Shown here piece by piece: positions 1 to 10,329 of a stretch of 64,000 nt of DNA. Position 1 is the first letter of the stretch, and each line of letters opens with the position of its first letter. Where the stretch lies: contig CP129469.1 of assembly GCA_030583665.1 (NCBI GenBank), positions 2,533,043 through 2,597,042 of the forward strand, written 5' to 3'. The notes below the pieces were generated by a model. That model was not told the origin of the DNA. It saw nothing but the letters and a program-made list of their open reading frames with translations, and searched no databases. Source of the DNA: Candidatus Jettenia sp. AMX2. Its GTDB lineage: Bacteria > Planctomycetota > Brocadiia > Brocadiales > Brocadiaceae. Made by a program: the position numbers and the translations under genes.

Positions 1-2
1 TT

Positions 3-491
3 GCAGGTTTTCTTGCCAATAATTACCTTTCAAGAAAACTGGAAGACAGATTTGCTTCGTTTATTCCACGAAATGGATTCCGATATCAGAAAAGTGGCAG
101 AAACCACAGCGTACCGCCAGGCATATACCCAACGAATATTGTTATAGAAGGCAGGGAAGAAACAGACAGCCAGTCGCTTTTATCAAAAATATACGATGGT
201 ATCTATATTGGCAGAATCTGGTATACGTATCCCATAAATGGTCTTGCTGCAGGAGATTTTACGAGTACCATCGTTGCCGATTCATATTTAGTGAGAGAAG
301 GAAAAATTGCCAGACCCCTGAAGCCTAACACTGTAAGGATAAACTGCAACATAAGGGATATACTGAATAACATCGTAGCCATTTCAAAAGACAAGAAACA
401 AACAATTGTCTGGGGAGGCGATGAGGTCGTGCTTGCACCGGAAATAGCAGTTCAGGGTGTTACGTTAGATACCATCGTATCTAACAGATGA
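3..491 (+). CDS. TldD/PmbA-family metalloprotease, C-terminal part (partial)
   Basis: The reading frame is open from the left edge and stops at 489-491, giving the last 162 residues of a longer protein. The C-terminal half has the look of the TldD/PmbA family: a GRIWYTYPINGLAAGDFT stretch, then REGKIARPLKPNTVRIN, then a domain ending in a beta-rich tail. Family members are cytosolic zinc-dependent proteases that act in pairs (TldD with TldE/PmbA) on peptide substrates such as microcins or other modified peptides. The metal-binding HExxxH motif would lie upstream, outside the window. Which of the two paralogues this is cannot be decided from the tail. The partner gene may lie upstream. Confidence 0.75.
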   Translation, partial: AGFLANNYLSRKLEDRFASFIPRNGFRYQKSGRNHSVPPGIYPTNIVIEGREETDSQSLLSKIYDGIYIGRIWYTYPINGLAAGDFTSTIVADSYLVREGKIARPLKPNTVRINCNIRDILNNIVAISKDKKQTIVWGGDEVVLAPEIAVQGVTLDTIVSNR

Positions 492-730
492 GAGAAGAGT
501 GCCAAAAGTTGGGCAGTATTAAAACCTTTTCCAAAGCCTTACGTAAAGTGGACTTCCAGACTCTATAAAAAATATTTTTGCTGAAGAAGTAATAAACACC
601 AAGATAGGGGCGGGTTTCAAACCAGCCTCTACTCACGAATTAGCAGGCATCAAGAAGGGAGGTGTATTAAAGGGAAGTTTTTTTATAAATTTACTGTATT
701 TCTTTCATAAACTTTAAAAGGAGATTAATC

Positions 731-919
731 ATGCGAGCAAAAGTAGATCCAGATATTTGTACCGGCTGTGAATTGTGCGTGCAGACGTGTCCGGAGATTT
801 TCCATATGGAAGGTGATTTGGCTGTAGCCAAAGATGTTGATGTACCACCAGAAACCCAGGATACCTGCAGGCAGGCTGCTGAAGAATGCCCGGTAGAAGC
901 AATTATAATTAGTGAATAA
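731..919 (+). CDS. Ferredoxin, single [4Fe-4S] type
   Basis: A 62-residue electron carrier of the cytosol. Cysteines stand at 10, 13, 16, 20, 46 and 53. The set CxxCxxCxxxCP plus a second Cys followed by Pro matches small monocluster ferredoxins such as those of Desulfovibrio and Pyrococcus. In those proteins one [4Fe-4S] cluster is bound by positions equivalent to 10/13/16/53, and the two remaining cysteines (20 and 46) can form a disulfide; that assignment is by analogy. A strong Shine-Dalgarno (AAAAGGAG at 716-723) precedes the ATG. The gene stands alone, in convergent orientation with rpmH, and shares a hairpin terminator with it. The redox partner is not evident from neighbours. Confidence 0.92.
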   Translation: MRAKVDPDICTGCELCVQTCPEIFHMEGDLAVAKDVDVPPETQDTCRQAAEECPVEAIIISE

Positions 920-935
920 TTCATGATGTAAATGG

Positions 936-982
936 AAAAGACCTTAAATATCTTATGTTAATATTTAAGGTCTTTTTATTTT
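936..982. terminator. Bidirectional rho-independent terminator between ferredoxin and rpmH
   Basis: A perfect 15-bp stem (936-950 with 962-976) around an 11-base loop. The right arm runs into a T-rich tract (972-984), which serves the ferredoxin gene. The left arm gives AAAA/TTTT on the other strand and could serve rpmH, whose stop codon lies at 983-985. Confidence 0.9.
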
Positions 983-1120
983 TTAAACATCCAGAAGCGG
1001 CCTTCTGCCAATCCTTCTTCTCCTCTTCAATATTGCACGACCGCCTTTCGTTCTCATTCGTTTCCTGAAACCGCACATTCTCTTATGTTTTATAGAACTT
1101 TTTCTCGTCTTAACCTTCAT
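983..1120 (-). CDS. rpmH: 50S ribosomal protein bL34
   Basis: A 45-residue, extremely basic protein starting MKVKTRKSSIKHKRMCGF and continuing FRKRMRTKGGRAILKRRRRR. This is the bL34 signature: a K/R-rich N-terminus, GFRxRM, a T-x-GGR turn and an Arg-rich helix. It sits in the large ribosomal subunit near the exit-tunnel side of 23S rRNA. Translation begins at the ATG at 1118-1120 behind a strong Shine-Dalgarno (AAGGAGGG read on the minus strand, about 1128-1135). The usual downstream partner rnpA is absent: the gene ends directly on the terminator shared with the convergent ferredoxin gene. It is too short for a 60-residue ORF cut-off. Confidence 0.95.
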   Translation of the reverse strand: MKVKTRKSSIKHKRMCGFRKRMRTKGGRAILKRRRRIGRRPLLDV

Positions 1121-1377
1121 AGTACTTTCCCTCCTTAAAATTTACCCATTATACCCATAATAATTTTTCAGAGACTTTATCAGCAATGATAATTCTTCGT
1201 TTGGCTGCATCGTTACAAAACCTGAACTATCACTACCATACTTTGATACGTTGATTACATTGAATAGTAAGGCTTTTTATAATACCAACTAGATTATTCT
1301 TCTGTCAATATATTTCAGGATAACAGTTAAATTACAAATATTCATAAATTTAGAATTCTAAAAGTGTTAAATTCGTA

Positions 1378-1406
1378 TTGACATTGTTCATTTGAATTGA
1401 TAATAT
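1378..1406 (+). promoter_or_regulatory. Sigma-70 type promoter for the HU-like gene
   Basis: TTGACA at 1378-1383, a 17-base spacer, and TAATAT at 1401-1406. This is a near-consensus housekeeping promoter pointing at the HU gene and would give a leader of roughly 165 bases. Confidence 0.7.
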
Positions 1407-1578
1407 GACCGAAAACTAATCATAACTATCATCCCCGGAAGTCAGTTAAGACCAGGAATATATCTTTTATTATCTATATTACGGGCGGTGGCACTGGCTT
1501 TTAGTACACTTTCATTATGAATTCATCCATAAGAAATCACCGCTTATATATTTATTGAGATAAAAAGGAGAGATTGTA

Positions 1579-1899
1579 ATGCAAACAACGACAAAAAGAG
1601 ACCTATGTGAAAAGATTGCCAGGAGAACAGACAACACGCATATGATCGTAAAAAAAACAATACAAATGTTTTTGGACGAGATCATATCAGAACTCGCACA
1701 GGGTAATCGCATCGAGTTGCGTGATTTCGGGGTCTTTGAAATACGGCAGCGTGCGGCCAGAAAGGCCAGGAATCCAAGGACAGGAGAAGTAGCTTTTGTA
1801 CCTTCCAAAAATGTAGTAGTGTTTAAGGTTGGTAAATTAATGCGGGAAAAGGTCGGAAATACCGTAAAAACAGAAACCCATCCTTCCCAGGAAGCTTAA
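1579..1899 (+). CDS. HU/IHF-family nucleoid DNA-binding protein
   Basis: A 106-residue histone-like protein. It shows the family order: an N-terminal helical dimerisation body (residues 1-45), the ELRDFGVFEIR turn (about 49-59), and a DNA-binding beta-arm with RxARNPRTGE (about 64-72), whose Asn-Pro is the proline that intercalates in HU and IHF. The C-terminal KVGKLMREKV helix follows. A short hydrophilic tail (TVKTETHPSQEA) extends beyond the usual 90-95 residues. Shine-Dalgarno AAAAGGAGAG lies at 1563-1572. It bends and compacts DNA as a dimer; HU versus IHF cannot be resolved here. The RseC-like gene follows after 16 bases, so they are probably co-transcribed from the promoter at 1378-1406. 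Confidence 0.93.
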   Translation: MQTTTKRDLCEKIARRTDNTHMIVKKTIQMFLDEIISELAQGNRIELRDFGVFEIRQRAARKARNPRTGEVAFVPSKNVVVFKVGKLMREKVGNTVKTETHPSQEA

Positions 1900-1915
1900 T
1901 GAGCAGTTTTAAAAC

Positions 1916-2359
1916 ATGTTTCAGCAAAGAGATAGTATCGAAAAAGGAATAATAAAATACGTATATGGTAATCGTGCAGGGGTAGAGATAATAAACCCTG
2001 ACTCAACGAACTGTAAAAGCTGCGGCATTTGCGTAGGTATCGAAACCGGGCAAAACCTATTGGAAGTAGACGCGGTACCCCATATAAGTGTGGGGCAGCA
2101 GGTAACAGTTCAGATATCTGAAAATTCTCCTTATAAAAGCATGATATTAATATTCATTCTGCCTATTCTCAGCTTATTAACCGGCAGTATACTTGGCCAA
2201 AAAATCCGGTTTCTCTATCCTGGTTCTGAAAATCTCCGAATGATATGCTTTAGTCTTATCTTTTTTCTGTTGTACATTGCATCGATAAGTCTCTATGATA
2301 AAAAAATGAGAAGCCAAAAACATCTGCACCGGAAAATCATATCAATAGATGCACCCTAA
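1916..2359 (+). CDS. RseC/MucC-like membrane protein (SoxR-reducing system family)
   Basis: A 147-residue protein with a cytosolic N-terminal domain carrying CKSCGIC at residues 33-39. Two adjacent transmembrane helices follow (about 76-97 and 105-125), then a basic tail. This is the RseC/MucC architecture: a beta-barrel-like domain with clustered cysteines and two TM helices. RseC proteins are linked to reduction of SoxR and to envelope-stress sigma regulation, and are often encoded with Rnf electron-transport genes. No rnf genes are in view here. The gene sits 16 bases after the HU gene, and its Shine-Dalgarno is weak, which suggests dependence on upstream translation. Confidence 0.72.
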   Translation: MFQQRDSIEKGIIKYVYGNRAGVEIINPDSTNCKSCGICVGIETGQNLLEVDAVPHISVGQQVTVQISENSPYKSMILIFILPILSLLTGSILGQKIRFLYPGSENLRMICFSLIFFLLYIASISLYDKKMRSQKHLHRKIISIDAP

Positions 2360-2409
2360 CTATCTGATACACCGCCGGCAAGGTTCATTAGCCACTGGAA
2401 ATAACACTA

Positions 2410-3897
2410 TCACTTATTCCATCGCAAGTTTGGTTCACGTGCAGCCTTAACTTCGTCGGGGCGACCTATGGTTGTGGTGGTTGGTGAATCCCTTAACACC
2501 TCGGGCTGACGCTCAGCATCAACTGCTATTTGAATCATGGCATCCGCAAAGGCATCCAATGTCTCACGCGATTCTGTCTCCGTAGGTTCAATCATTAACG
2601 CCTCTTCAACAATCAGCGGAAAGTAAATCGTAGGAGCATGGAATCCGTAATCAAGAAGCCTTTTGGCAATATCCAAAGCTGAAACACCTTTGGTCTTTTG
2701 TTTTACCGCCGAGAGGACAAATTCATGCATACAGGTCTTCCCATAAGGAACATCGTAATATTTTTCAAGCTTATACCTCAAGTAGTTGGCGTTTAATACA
2801 GCATATTCACTAACCCTGCCAAGACCTTCCTTCCCTAAAGATAAAAGATATGTATAGGTCCTTATCATCATTCCTGTATGACCATAAAAAGCTCTGACCC
2901 TTCCGATCGAATCCGGGTACTCATATTTTAAAATATATTTTTTCTCCGGGTCCGTTTCTGTACTACCAATGGTAACCCTTTCCTCCGTTTCTATCCTTGG
3001 AATGGGTAAGAATGTTTTTAGTTCCTCAGTAACACCAATAGGGCCGGCGCCCGGACCTCCCCCCCCGTGTGGCGTAGAAAAAGTCTTGTGGAGGTTCAGG
3101 TGAAGGATATCTATACCCATATCCCCCGGTCTTGCTATGCCCAGCAGTGCATTCATATTGGCCCCGTCACAGTAAACAAGTCCCCCTGCATCATGAGCAA
3201 TCCTGCAGATATCAAGGATATCTTTTTCAAATAAACCAAGGGTATTAGGATTGGTAATCATTATCGCCGCTGTATCACGGGTAAAAACCTCTTTGAGTTT
3301 TTTCAGATCGATAAGGCCATCAGCAGCAGACCGGACCGACTCCACTTCATAACCACAAAGAGCGGCAGAGGCAGGATTTGTGCCATGTGCCGAGTCAGGT
3401 ATAACAATCTTGTGTCTTTTTTCCCCCTTTTTCTCCAGATAGGCACGGATTATCAGCATCCCTGTTAGTTCACCATGCGCGCCTGCTGCCGGTTGCAAAG
3501 TAAAAGCCGGCATCCCGGTAATATCTTTGAGCATCTGCTCAAGGCCGTATAATAATTTCAGGATCCCCTGACATTGCCCTGCCGGCTGATACGGATGTAA
3601 TTTTGTAAATCCATCCAGCCTTGCTGTTTCTTCGTTAGTCCTGGGATTATATTTCATGGTACAGGAACCGAGAGGATAAAAATTCGTATCAACACAATAA
3701 TTTTTTTGAGAGAGTCTGGTAAAGTGCCGCACAACATCGATCTCCGAGACCTCCGGCAATCTGGCTTCATTATTCCTCATCATATCTTGCGGCAGGAGAT
3801 CTATTACAGGTTTAACCGGTACATCACAGGATGGAAGAATAAAGCATCGCCTGCCCGGAGAGGTTTTCTCAAAAATGAGTGGTTCAGTCTGATTCAT
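2410..3897 (-). CDS. gcvPB: Glycine dehydrogenase (decarboxylating) subunit 2
   Basis: Second half of the two-subunit P-protein of the glycine cleavage system, a cytosolic PLP enzyme that decarboxylates glycine and passes aminomethyl to lipoyl-GcvH. The motif HLNLHKTFSTPHGGGGPGAG contains the PLP lysine (residue 271 from the chosen start). SAHGTNPASAA and NPNTLGLFE are also typical. The open frame extends to 3918, but AAGG lies about 8 bases before the ATG at 3895-3897, and the protein then starts MNQTEPLIFEKTSPG like other family members. At 495 residues it has normal length. gcvPA lies upstream on the same strand across a 370-base repeat-filled gap; genes for H and T proteins are not in the window. 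Confidence 0.95.
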   Translation of the reverse strand: MNQTEPLIFEKTSPGRRCFILPSCDVPVKPVIDLLPQDMMRNNEARLPEVSEIDVVRHFTRLSQKNYCVDTNFYPLGSCTMKYNPRTNEETARLDGFTKLHPYQPAGQCQGILKLLYGLEQMLKDITGMPAFTLQPAAGAHGELTGMLIIRAYLEKKGEKRHKIVIPDSAHGTNPASAALCGYEVESVRSAADGLIDLKKLKEVFTRDTAAIMITNPNTLGLFEKDILDICRIAHDAGGLVYCDGANMNALLGIARPGDMGIDILHLNLHKTFSTPHGGGGPGAGPIGVTEELKTFLPIPRIETEERVTIGSTETDPEKKYILKYEYPDSIGRVRAFYGHTGMMIRTYTYLLSLGKEGLGRVSEYAVLNANYLRYKLEKYYDVPYGKTCMHEFVLSAVKQKTKGVSALDIAKRLLDYGFHAPTIYFPLIVEEALMIEPTETESRETLDAFADAMIQIAVDAERQPEVLRDSPTTTTIGRPDEVKAAREPNLRWNK

Positions 3898-3981
3898 TCT
3901 CATTACCTTCGTTCTCATGGAATTTAAATGAGGCTGCCTTTTTAAGCAACTTTTTCATTTCACGGCACATGGCGGTTAAAA

Positions 3982-4048
3982 ACAACCCCCTAACCCCCTT
4001 TATTAAGGGGGAATTCCTCTAGTCCCCCTTAACAAAGGAGGTTGTCTG
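3982..4048. repeat. Nested hairpin repeat between gcvPA and gcvPB (CCCCCTTTATTAAGGGGG family)
   Basis: Two C-rich/G-rich hairpins in tandem (CCCCCTTTATTAAGGGGG at about 3995-4011 and TCCCCCTTAACAAAGGAGG at about 4023-4041) lie between outer ACAACC and GGTTGT arms. The same C5TT-n-AAG5 module recurs at 10303-10329 and 39560-39597. The rest of 3919-4266 holds no gene, only further repeat pieces: AATTAGGCATTCGGCAACT near 4125-4143 and a GAGGGAATTAAGGGGGGG stretch near 4213-4230. Confidence 0.75.
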
Positions 4049-4266
4049 ACATATAACACATAGATTGAAGCTTGCGACTTCGTGACGTTTCACTCACTAC
4101 GTGCTTTGAAATTCATAAGCATTTAATTAGGCATTCGGCAACTTACATACCTTTTTCACATCGGGCCACCCCTTCATCTTCGCCGGGCGGGGACAGATAT
4201 TATCCCTCTCGCTGAGGGAATTAAGGGGGGGTTACAAGTTTGTAACTCCGATACAATCAAATCAGG

Positions 4267-5607
4267 CTAGATATTACCTAGCTCAGTAACCAAACGGTCG
4301 ATTGATTCTTTGGTTTTTGTCTCTGTTACGCAGAAAAGCATACAATTATCCATATCGGGATAAAATCCTGAAAGGTCTAATCCCCCGACAATCCCCTTTT
4401 TTAACAGATACTCATTTACCTCGCAGACACGGAGATTGCCCTGAAACCGTATGACAAATTCATGGAAAAAAGGTTTTTTTAAAATTGGTTTGATAATATC
4501 CAGGGTACACAGCCTCTCATAGGCGTAATGACTTTTTTGTATATTGAGATTAGCCAGCTCTTTCATGCCTGCCCTTCCCAATGCACACAGATAAATGCAC
4601 GCCCTCAGTGCAAGCAGTGCCTGATTGGTACAAATGTTGGAAGTGGCCTTCTGCCTCCGGATATGTTGCTCCCTGGCCTGCAGTGTGAGGACAAAGCACC
4701 TTCTGCCCTTAGTATCAACAGTCTCACCCGCAACCCTTCCGGGCATCTTACGTAAAAACTCTTTTTTAACCGTAAAGAAACCCAAATACGGCCCCCCGTA
4801 ATTCAGATAATTTCCCAGCACCTGTGCCTCCCCAACAGCTATATCGGCGTTATATTCCCCCGGTGGTTTTAGTATTCCAAGGGAAACCGGATTTACGCAG
4901 GCAATAAATAGCGCACCGTACCTGTGGGCAATATCAGAAAGGGCTTCCATCTCCTCAATACAGCCGAAAAAGTTTGGGTTCTGAACAAGCACGGCAGCCG
5001 TGTTATTGTCTATAATTTTCTTCAACTGGTCCTTGTTCGTTATCCCCTCAGGTGTATTTATTTCAATAAGTTCCGCAGGAAACCCTTTTAAATAAGTTCC
5101 AATCACATGCCGGTATTCCGGATGGATTGCCCCCGAAATAATAATTTTATTTTTCTCATTCAGCCGCAAGGAAAGGAGCGCAGCCTCTGCCAGAGCAGTA
5201 GAACCGTCATAGAGAGAGGCGTTCGAGACATCCATGCCAGTCAACTCACACATTAACGACTGGAATTCATAAATTACCTGAAGAGTACCCTGACTCACCT
5301 CTGGCTGATAAGGGGTGTAACAGGTATAAAATTCACTCCTTGACGCCAGATGGTCGACAACCGATGGAATAAAATGTTCATAGGCGCCTGCACCTAAAAA
5401 AGAAAGATATTTCTCTGTATTCAGATTTTTTTCACTGAGGCCCTTGACAATTCTTAATACCTCTGGCTCTGTAAGACCCCCACGGAGTGTTAATGAATAC
5501 TTCCGGAGTGATTCAGGGATATCGTCAAGAAGCGCTTCAAATGATGATACGCCCATCTCTCCGAGCATTATCTCTTTATCACGTTCAGTATTCGGAATAT
5601 AATCCAT
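4267..5607 (-). CDS. gcvPA: Glycine dehydrogenase (decarboxylating) subunit 1
   Basis: First subunit of the heterotetrameric P-protein; together with GcvPB it forms the PLP active site of the glycine cleavage complex. The protein begins MDYIPNTERDKEIMLGEMG, the standard opening of this subunit, if the ATG at 5605-5607 is used (GGTGAC about 5 bases upstream). A TTG-initiated version from 5643 would add 12 atypical residues. Motifs include the FLGAGAYEHFIPSVVDHL segment and YTPYQPEVSQGTLQ, both characteristic. Length 446 residues is normal. gcvPA precedes gcvPB in the direction of transcription. In anammox-type autotrophs the system could run toward glycine degradation or synthesis; the sequence does not decide this. 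Confidence 0.95.
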   Translation of the reverse strand: MDYIPNTERDKEIMLGEMGVSSFEALLDDIPESLRKYSLTLRGGLTEPEVLRIVKGLSEKNLNTEKYLSFLGAGAYEHFIPSVVDHLASRSEFYTCYTPYQPEVSQGTLQVIYEFQSLMCELTGMDVSNASLYDGSTALAEAALLSLRLNEKNKIIISGAIHPEYRHVIGTYLKGFPAELIEINTPEGITNKDQLKKIIDNNTAAVLVQNPNFFGCIEEMEALSDIAHRYGALFIACVNPVSLGILKPPGEYNADIAVGEAQVLGNYLNYGGPYLGFFTVKKEFLRKMPGRVAGETVDTKGRRCFVLTLQAREQHIRRQKATSNICTNQALLALRACIYLCALGRAGMKELANLNIQKSHYAYERLCTLDIIKPILKKPFFHEFVIRFQGNLRVCEVNEYLLKKGIVGGLDLSGFYPDMDNCMLFCVTETKTKESIDRLVTELGNI

Positions 5608-5877
5608 TGCGTCACCACAACAGGAACGATCAATATAAGGCAATTAAATTAAGTCTTCGGCAATTTTACCTGTTTTAGCAAAAAATCCAAATGCAGGGTG
5701 GGCTCGGCCCACCAAAAAATAATCACCATAACTAACGAAACGGTAATTGGCAGGCGATGCCTTGCCCTACATGTTGTAAAGTGGAACAACATCATTGCAA
5801 GGAGCACATTCGTTTTTACTCAATGTAAACTCTGCAACGAAGCAATCTCCTCCAAACCGGATTATTCTTTAATCAGC

Positions 5878-8800
5878 TCAAATCCCATGGTATTCCTGGA
5901 CAGATTTAACATCCAGGCTTCCGTTCCTTAATGCCTCAATAGCCTTAACAGCAGCCACGGCTCCGGCAACCGTTGTAAAATAAGGCACATGGTGAATAAG
6001 GGCTGTACGCCGTATGGAATAGGATGCCTTCTGGGCAGCTTTACCTTCTATCGTATTAATAACAAGTTGAACCTCATTATTTTTAATATGGTCAACGATA
6101 TTAGGCCGCCCTTCAATTACTTTTAAAACTGGTGTAACGGAAATATTATGTCCAAAGAGTACCTTTGCCGTACCCTGGGTAGCAACAATCCTGAAACCCA
6201 TTTGTAAGAGCTTCTTTGAAATGGATACCATAGACCTTTTATCCCTGTCTCTTACACTGATAAAAACCGTTCCTGTCAACGGGAGGCCGACATCCGCAGC
6301 GATTTGCGATTTGGCATAAGCCCGGCCAAAATCCATATCCATCCCCATCACTTCACCGGTTGATTTCATTTCGGGTCCCAATATCGTATCAACCCCTTTA
6401 AATTTTAAAAACGGAAAAACGGCCTCTTTTACAGCAACATGCTTAAACTCCCTGTTCGTGGGAATATTTAATTCACTAAGTTTTTCCCCTGCGATTACCT
6501 TTGCAGCAATCTTGGCCAGTGGAATACCTATCGCTTTACTCACAAAAGGTATCGTCCTTGATGCGCGGGGATTCACCTCCAGTACATATACTGTTTTGTC
6601 TTTCACTGCATACTGGATATTAATCAGTCCTCTCACATTTAAGGCCAAGGCAATAATCCGGGTCTGCCCTTTTAATTCGAGGATGACATCCTCTCCGATG
6701 GAATACGGCGGCAGGGAACATGCACTGTCCCCGGAATGGATACCAGCTTCTTCAATATGCTCCATTATGCCGCCGATAAAAACCTCTTCACCATCACAGA
6801 CAGCATCCGTATCAATTTCAATGGCATCTTCCAGAAATTTATCGATTAAGACAGGATACTCCGGTGAAACCTGTACAGCATGCCTCACGTAGTCCTCCAG
6901 GCCCATTTCGTCATACACAATCTGCATAGCCCTCCCACCAAGAACATAGGAAGGCCGCAACAGCACCGGATATCCTATCTTGTCGGCAATCAGCTTTGCC
7001 TCTTCTGTTGAACGTGCACAACCATTTTCCGGTTGTTTTAATTTTAACCGATTCATTAAGGCTGCAAACCGTTCGCGGTCTTCGGCGATATCGATACTAT
7101 CCGGCGAGGTACCCAGGATCCTTACCCCCTCTTTCTCTAAAGGTACAGCCAGTTTCAACGGCGTTTGTCCGCCGAACTGGACAATGACACCTTCGGGTTT
7201 TTCCTTATCGATAATCTCAAGCACATGCTCCAGCGTAAGCGGCTCAAAGTAAAGCCGGTCCGAAGTATCATAATCGGTACTTACCGTTTCCGGATTACAG
7301 TTAACCATGATAGTCTCATAACCCAGTTCTCTTAATGCAAAGACCCCGTGGACACAGCAGTAATCAAACTCAATACCCTGTCCGATTCGGTTCGGCCCGC
7401 TCCCCAGGATAATAATCTTCCTGTTCCCGGTAGGCTCCGCCTCGCACGAAGTTTCATAGGTAGAGTAAAGGTATGGGGTAAATGCCTTAAACTCTGCTGC
7501 ACAGGTATCCACATGTTTATATACGGGTCTGACATCCTCTTTTTTACGGTATTCACGTATCGTTTTTTCGGTGACATTAAAGAGACAGCCAAGGTATTTA
7601 TCAGAGTACCCATATTGTTTGGCTTCACGGAGTATCTCTCTGTCCAGTCTGAATATATCGTCATCCTGACCGTTTGCCGAATGCTCCTGTCTTATTTTGA
7701 CCTCCAAATCTAATATCTGCTTTATATTATAAAGAAACCAACGGTCAATACGGGTCCATTTATATATATCCTCAATGCCCGCTCCAATCCGGATTGCATC
7801 GGCAATATGCCAGAGTCTGTCAGGATTCGGAACCATGAGCCTCTCTCTCAGGAATTCGTACCGCTGTTCGTCAGGCCAATTTTCACTTCCCGGAGGCCAT
7901 AATGCATCAAATCCGTACCGTCCGGTCTCCAGGGAACAAATTGCCTTACCCACAGCCTCTTTAAAGGTACGGCCAATCGCCATAACCTCGCCAACGGATT
8001 TCATATGTATGGTAAGCTCCGGATCGGTATCCGGGAATTTCTCAAAATTAAATCTTGGAATTTTTACCACACAATAATCAATCATTGGTTCAAAACAGGC
8101 AGGGGTATAACGGGTAATGTCGTTGGGAATTTCATCGAGGGTATAGCCTACGGCAAGCTTTGCTGCAATTTTAGCAATAGGAAACCCCGTAGCTTTCGAG
8201 GCAAGCGCCGAACTCCTGGAAACCCGTGGATTCATCTCGATTGCCAGCATTTCACCGTTTTCGGGATTGACAGCAAACTGGACATTAGCTCCCCCCGTCT
8301 CAACCCCTATTTCCCTGATAATCTTAATTGCACCATCACGCATCCTTTGATATTCCATATCGGTAAGAGTTTGCGCCGGAGCTACGGTAATGCTGTCGCC
8401 GGTATGAACACCCATTGGATCAAAATTTTCAATAGAACAGACAATGACAACATTATCCTTTCTATCACGCATTACTTCCAATTCATATTCTTTCCATCCG
8501 AGGACAGAACGCTCTATGAGTACTTCGTGAACGGGACTGGCTTCGAGAGCTGCCCTGATATACTCCTTATACTCTTCAATATTATAAGCAGCATTTCCGC
8601 CGGTCCCTCCCAAAGTAAACGAGGGACGGATAATTGCGGGAAACCCTATCTTTTCAATAATCACCATCGCTTCATCATATGAACGGGCGTAACCACTCTC
8701 GGGTACAGAAATGCCGATCCGTTTCATAGCGGATTTGAACAACGACCGGTCTTCCGCCTTCTTAATAGCCTCTAATTTAGCACCGATCATCTCTACCTTG

Positions 8801-9132
8801 TATACGTCAAGTATCCCCTTTTCTGCAAGACCCACAGCAGTATTCAAACCTGTCTGCCCGCCTAAGGTGGGAAGCAATGCCTGCGGACGCTCTTTTGCAA
8901 TGATCTTTGCTATCATGTCGGGAATGATTGGTTCGATGTATGTCTTATCCGCAATCTCCGGATCTGTCATAATCGTTGCAGGATTGCTGTTTACAAGGAT
9001 AACTTTGTATCCCTCTTCACGGAGTGCTTTGCAGGCCTGAGTACCTGAGTAATCAAATTCACAGGCCTGGCCGATAACGATCGGACCGGAACCAATAATG
9101 AGAATTTTTTTAATATCTGTTCTCTTGGGCAT
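5878..9132 (-). CDS. carB: Carbamoyl-phosphate synthase large subunit
   Basis: A 1084-residue enzyme of full length. It has two homologous ATP-grasp halves: [21 protein letters not shown] near residue 10 and [20 protein letters not shown] near 570, each followed by an ATP-binding domain with [18 protein letters not shown] or [18 protein letters not shown]. The C-terminal allosteric MGS-like domain covers about residues 945-1084. It makes carbamoyl phosphate from bicarbonate, ATP and glutamine-derived ammonia for arginine and pyrimidine synthesis, in a cytosolic complex with CarA. carA lies directly upstream with two bases between stop and start, a classical operon. No truncation or frameshift seen. 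Confidence 0.98.
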   Translation of the reverse strand: MPKRTDIKKILIIGSGPIVIGQACEFDYSGTQACKALREEGYKVILVNSNPATIMTDPEIADKTYIEPIIPDMIAKIIAKERPQALLPTLGGQTGLNTAVGLAEKGILDVYKVEMIGAKLEAIKKAEDRSLFKSAMKRIGISVPESGYARSYDEAMVIIEKIGFPAIIRPSFTLGGTGGNAAYNIEEYKEYIRAALEASPVHEVLIERSVLGWKEYELEVMRDRKDNVVIVCSIENFDPMGVHTGDSITVAPAQTLTDMEYQRMRDGAIKIIREIGVETGGANVQFAVNPENGEMLAIEMNPRVSRSSALASKATGFPIAKIAAKLAVGYTLDEIPNDITRYTPACFEPMIDYCVVKIPRFNFEKFPDTDPELTIHMKSVGEVMAIGRTFKEAVGKAICSLETGRYGFDALWPPGSENWPDEQRYEFLRERLMVPNPDRLWHIADAIRIGAGIEDIYKWTRIDRWFLYNIKQILDLEVKIRQEHSANGQDDDIFRLDREILREAKQYGYSDKYLGCLFNVTEKTIREYRKKEDVRPVYKHVDTCAAEFKAFTPYLYSTYETSCEAEPTGNRKIIILGSGPNRIGQGIEFDYCCVHGVFALRELGYETIMVNCNPETVSTDYDTSDRLYFEPLTLEHVLEIIDKEKPEGVIVQFGGQTPLKLAVPLEKEGVRILGTSPDSIDIAEDRERFAALMNRLKLKQPENGCARSTEEAKLIADKIGYPVLLRPSYVLGGRAMQIVYDEMGLEDYVRHAVQVSPEYPVLIDKFLEDAIEIDTDAVCDGEEVFIGGIMEHIEEAGIHSGDSACSLPPYSIGEDVILELKGQTRIIALALNVRGLINIQYAVKDKTVYVLEVNPRASRTIPFVSKAIGIPLAKIAAKVIAGEKLSELNIPTNREFKHVAVKEAVFPFLKFKGVDTILGPEMKSTGEVMGMDMDFGRAYAKSQIAADVGLPLTGTVFISVRDRDKRSMVSISKKLLQMGFRIVATQGTAKVLFGHNISVTPVLKVIEGRPNIVDHIKNNEVQLVINTIEGKAAQKASYSIRRTALIHHVPYFTTVAGAVAAVKAIEALRNGSLDVKSVQEYHGI

Positions 9133-9134
9133 CT

Positions 9135-10256
9135 TTAATGCCTCATCATTTCTATAAACTGGTCAAATAAATATTGTGCATCATGCGGGCCTGGCGACGC
9201 CTCCGGATGATATTGTATGGAAAAGGCTGGAATGGAACAGCATTTCAATCCCTCTACCGATTTATCATTAAGGTTCAGATGGGTAACCTCTACATCCCCA
9301 TATGCCGTTTTCTTTACCGTACCCTCAGATAGATTTTCAACAGCAAAACTATGGTTTTGGGCAGTAATTTCCACTTTTCCGGTAGCCAAATCCATCACAG
9401 GCTGATTGCCACCGTGATGTCCGAATTTAAGTTTATATGTCTTAAGCCCAAGGGTGAGCGCCAGCAACTGATGGCCAAGGCAAATTCCAAAAACCGGTTT
9501 TTTCCCCAATAAACCCTTAATATTCTCAACCATATATGGAACTGCCGCGGGGTCTCCCGGACCGTTTGAGACCACAACACCATCGGGATGCATATCCAAA
9601 ACAGCCTGGGGTGAGGTATGGGCAGGAACCACTCTTACAGAACAATCAATATTGCTCAGGCTTCTCAGAATATTGTATTTTACACCACAATCATAGACAA
9701 TGACCTTATACCGCCCGGTACTTTCCGAACCTTTGCCATTCCCGTTCCAATCATAGAAGCCATCACATGTTACAGCCTTTACAAGGTCTGTTCCTGCAAG
9801 GTCAGGGAATGAACGTACCTTTTTTAAAAGACCGGATATATCATCATCTCCATGAGAAATAATACCCTGCTGGGCACCGCAATCTCTTATGTGCGTTGTG
9901 AGCGCCCTTGTATCTATCCCCTGAATACCAACAATTCCATTTCTTTTGAGAAACTCATTTAGACCAAGCTGTGATCGCCAATTGCTGGGAAAGGGACTGC
10001 ACTCTTTTATAATAAAACCTTCCAGGAACGGCTTGCACGATTCGTTATCATCCTCATTAATACCATAATTACCAATAAGGGGATAGGTCATAACCACCAT
10101 CTGCCCTTTATATGAAGGATCAGTAAGTATTTCCTGATAACCCGTTGTGCTGGTATTAAAAACAATCTCACCGATAGCCTCGCCGGAAGCACCAAGTGGA
10201 TAACCAGTAAAAATTGTCCCGTCTGACAAAACAAGCATTGCTCTTTTTTTGCCCAT
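9135..10256 (-). CDS. carA: Carbamoyl-phosphate synthase small subunit
   Basis: The glutaminase subunit that supplies ammonia to CarB. The N-terminal CPSase small-chain domain starts [20 protein letters not shown]. The C-terminal class I amidotransferase domain has the nucleophile elbow GICLGHQLL and the His-Glu pair in [12 protein letters not shown]. The open frame reaches 10349, but that extension runs through a dispersed hairpin repeat (10303-10329) and has no family likeness. The ATG at 10254-10256 ([13 protein letters not shown]) gives 373 residues, the usual size, although its Shine-Dalgarno is weak. It forms an operon with carB, 2 bases apart. Confidence 0.96.
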   Translation of the reverse strand: MGKKRAMLVLSDGTIFTGYPLGASGEAIGEIVFNTSTTGYQEILTDPSYKGQMVVMTYPLIGNYGINEDDNESCKPFLEGFIIKECSPFPSNWRSQLGLNEFLKRNGIVGIQGIDTRALTTHIRDCGAQQGIISHGDDDISGLLKKVRSFPDLAGTDLVKAVTCDGFYDWNGNGKGSESTGRYKVIVYDCGVKYNILRSLSNIDCSVRVVPAHTSPQAVLDMHPDGVVVSNGPGDPAAVPYMVENIKGLLGKKPVFGICLGHQLLALTLGLKTYKLKFGHHGGNQPVMDLATGKVEITAQNHSFAVENLSEGTVKKTAYGDVEVTHLNLNDKSVEGLKCCSIPAFSIQYHPEASPGPHDAQYLFDQFIEMMRH

Positions 10257-10302
10257 GAGCTTTACATATTTCTCTAAAATCAAACACAAGTTATACCTTA
10301 TG

Positions 10303-10329
10303 AAGTCCCCCTTAACAAAGGGGGATTTT
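10303..10329. repeat. Short hairpin repeat (TCCCCCTTAACAAAGGGGGA)
   Basis: A near-perfect palindrome upstream of carA, of the same family as 3982-4048 and 39555-39600. It is followed at 10355-10385 by a second dispersed module (AAAACCGCTTACATAAAATG then AAAATTCCTATACGAT) that recurs near 21120-21155, 39607-39645 and 44688-44705. Apart from the pgsA promoter, nothing else was seen in 10257-10627. Confidence 0.7.

Noticed and set aside
8005-8682. 225-codon open frame on the + strand
   Set aside because: Lies wholly inside carB in antisense; composition and lack of a ribosome-binding site mark it as a shadow of the ATP-grasp coding sequence.
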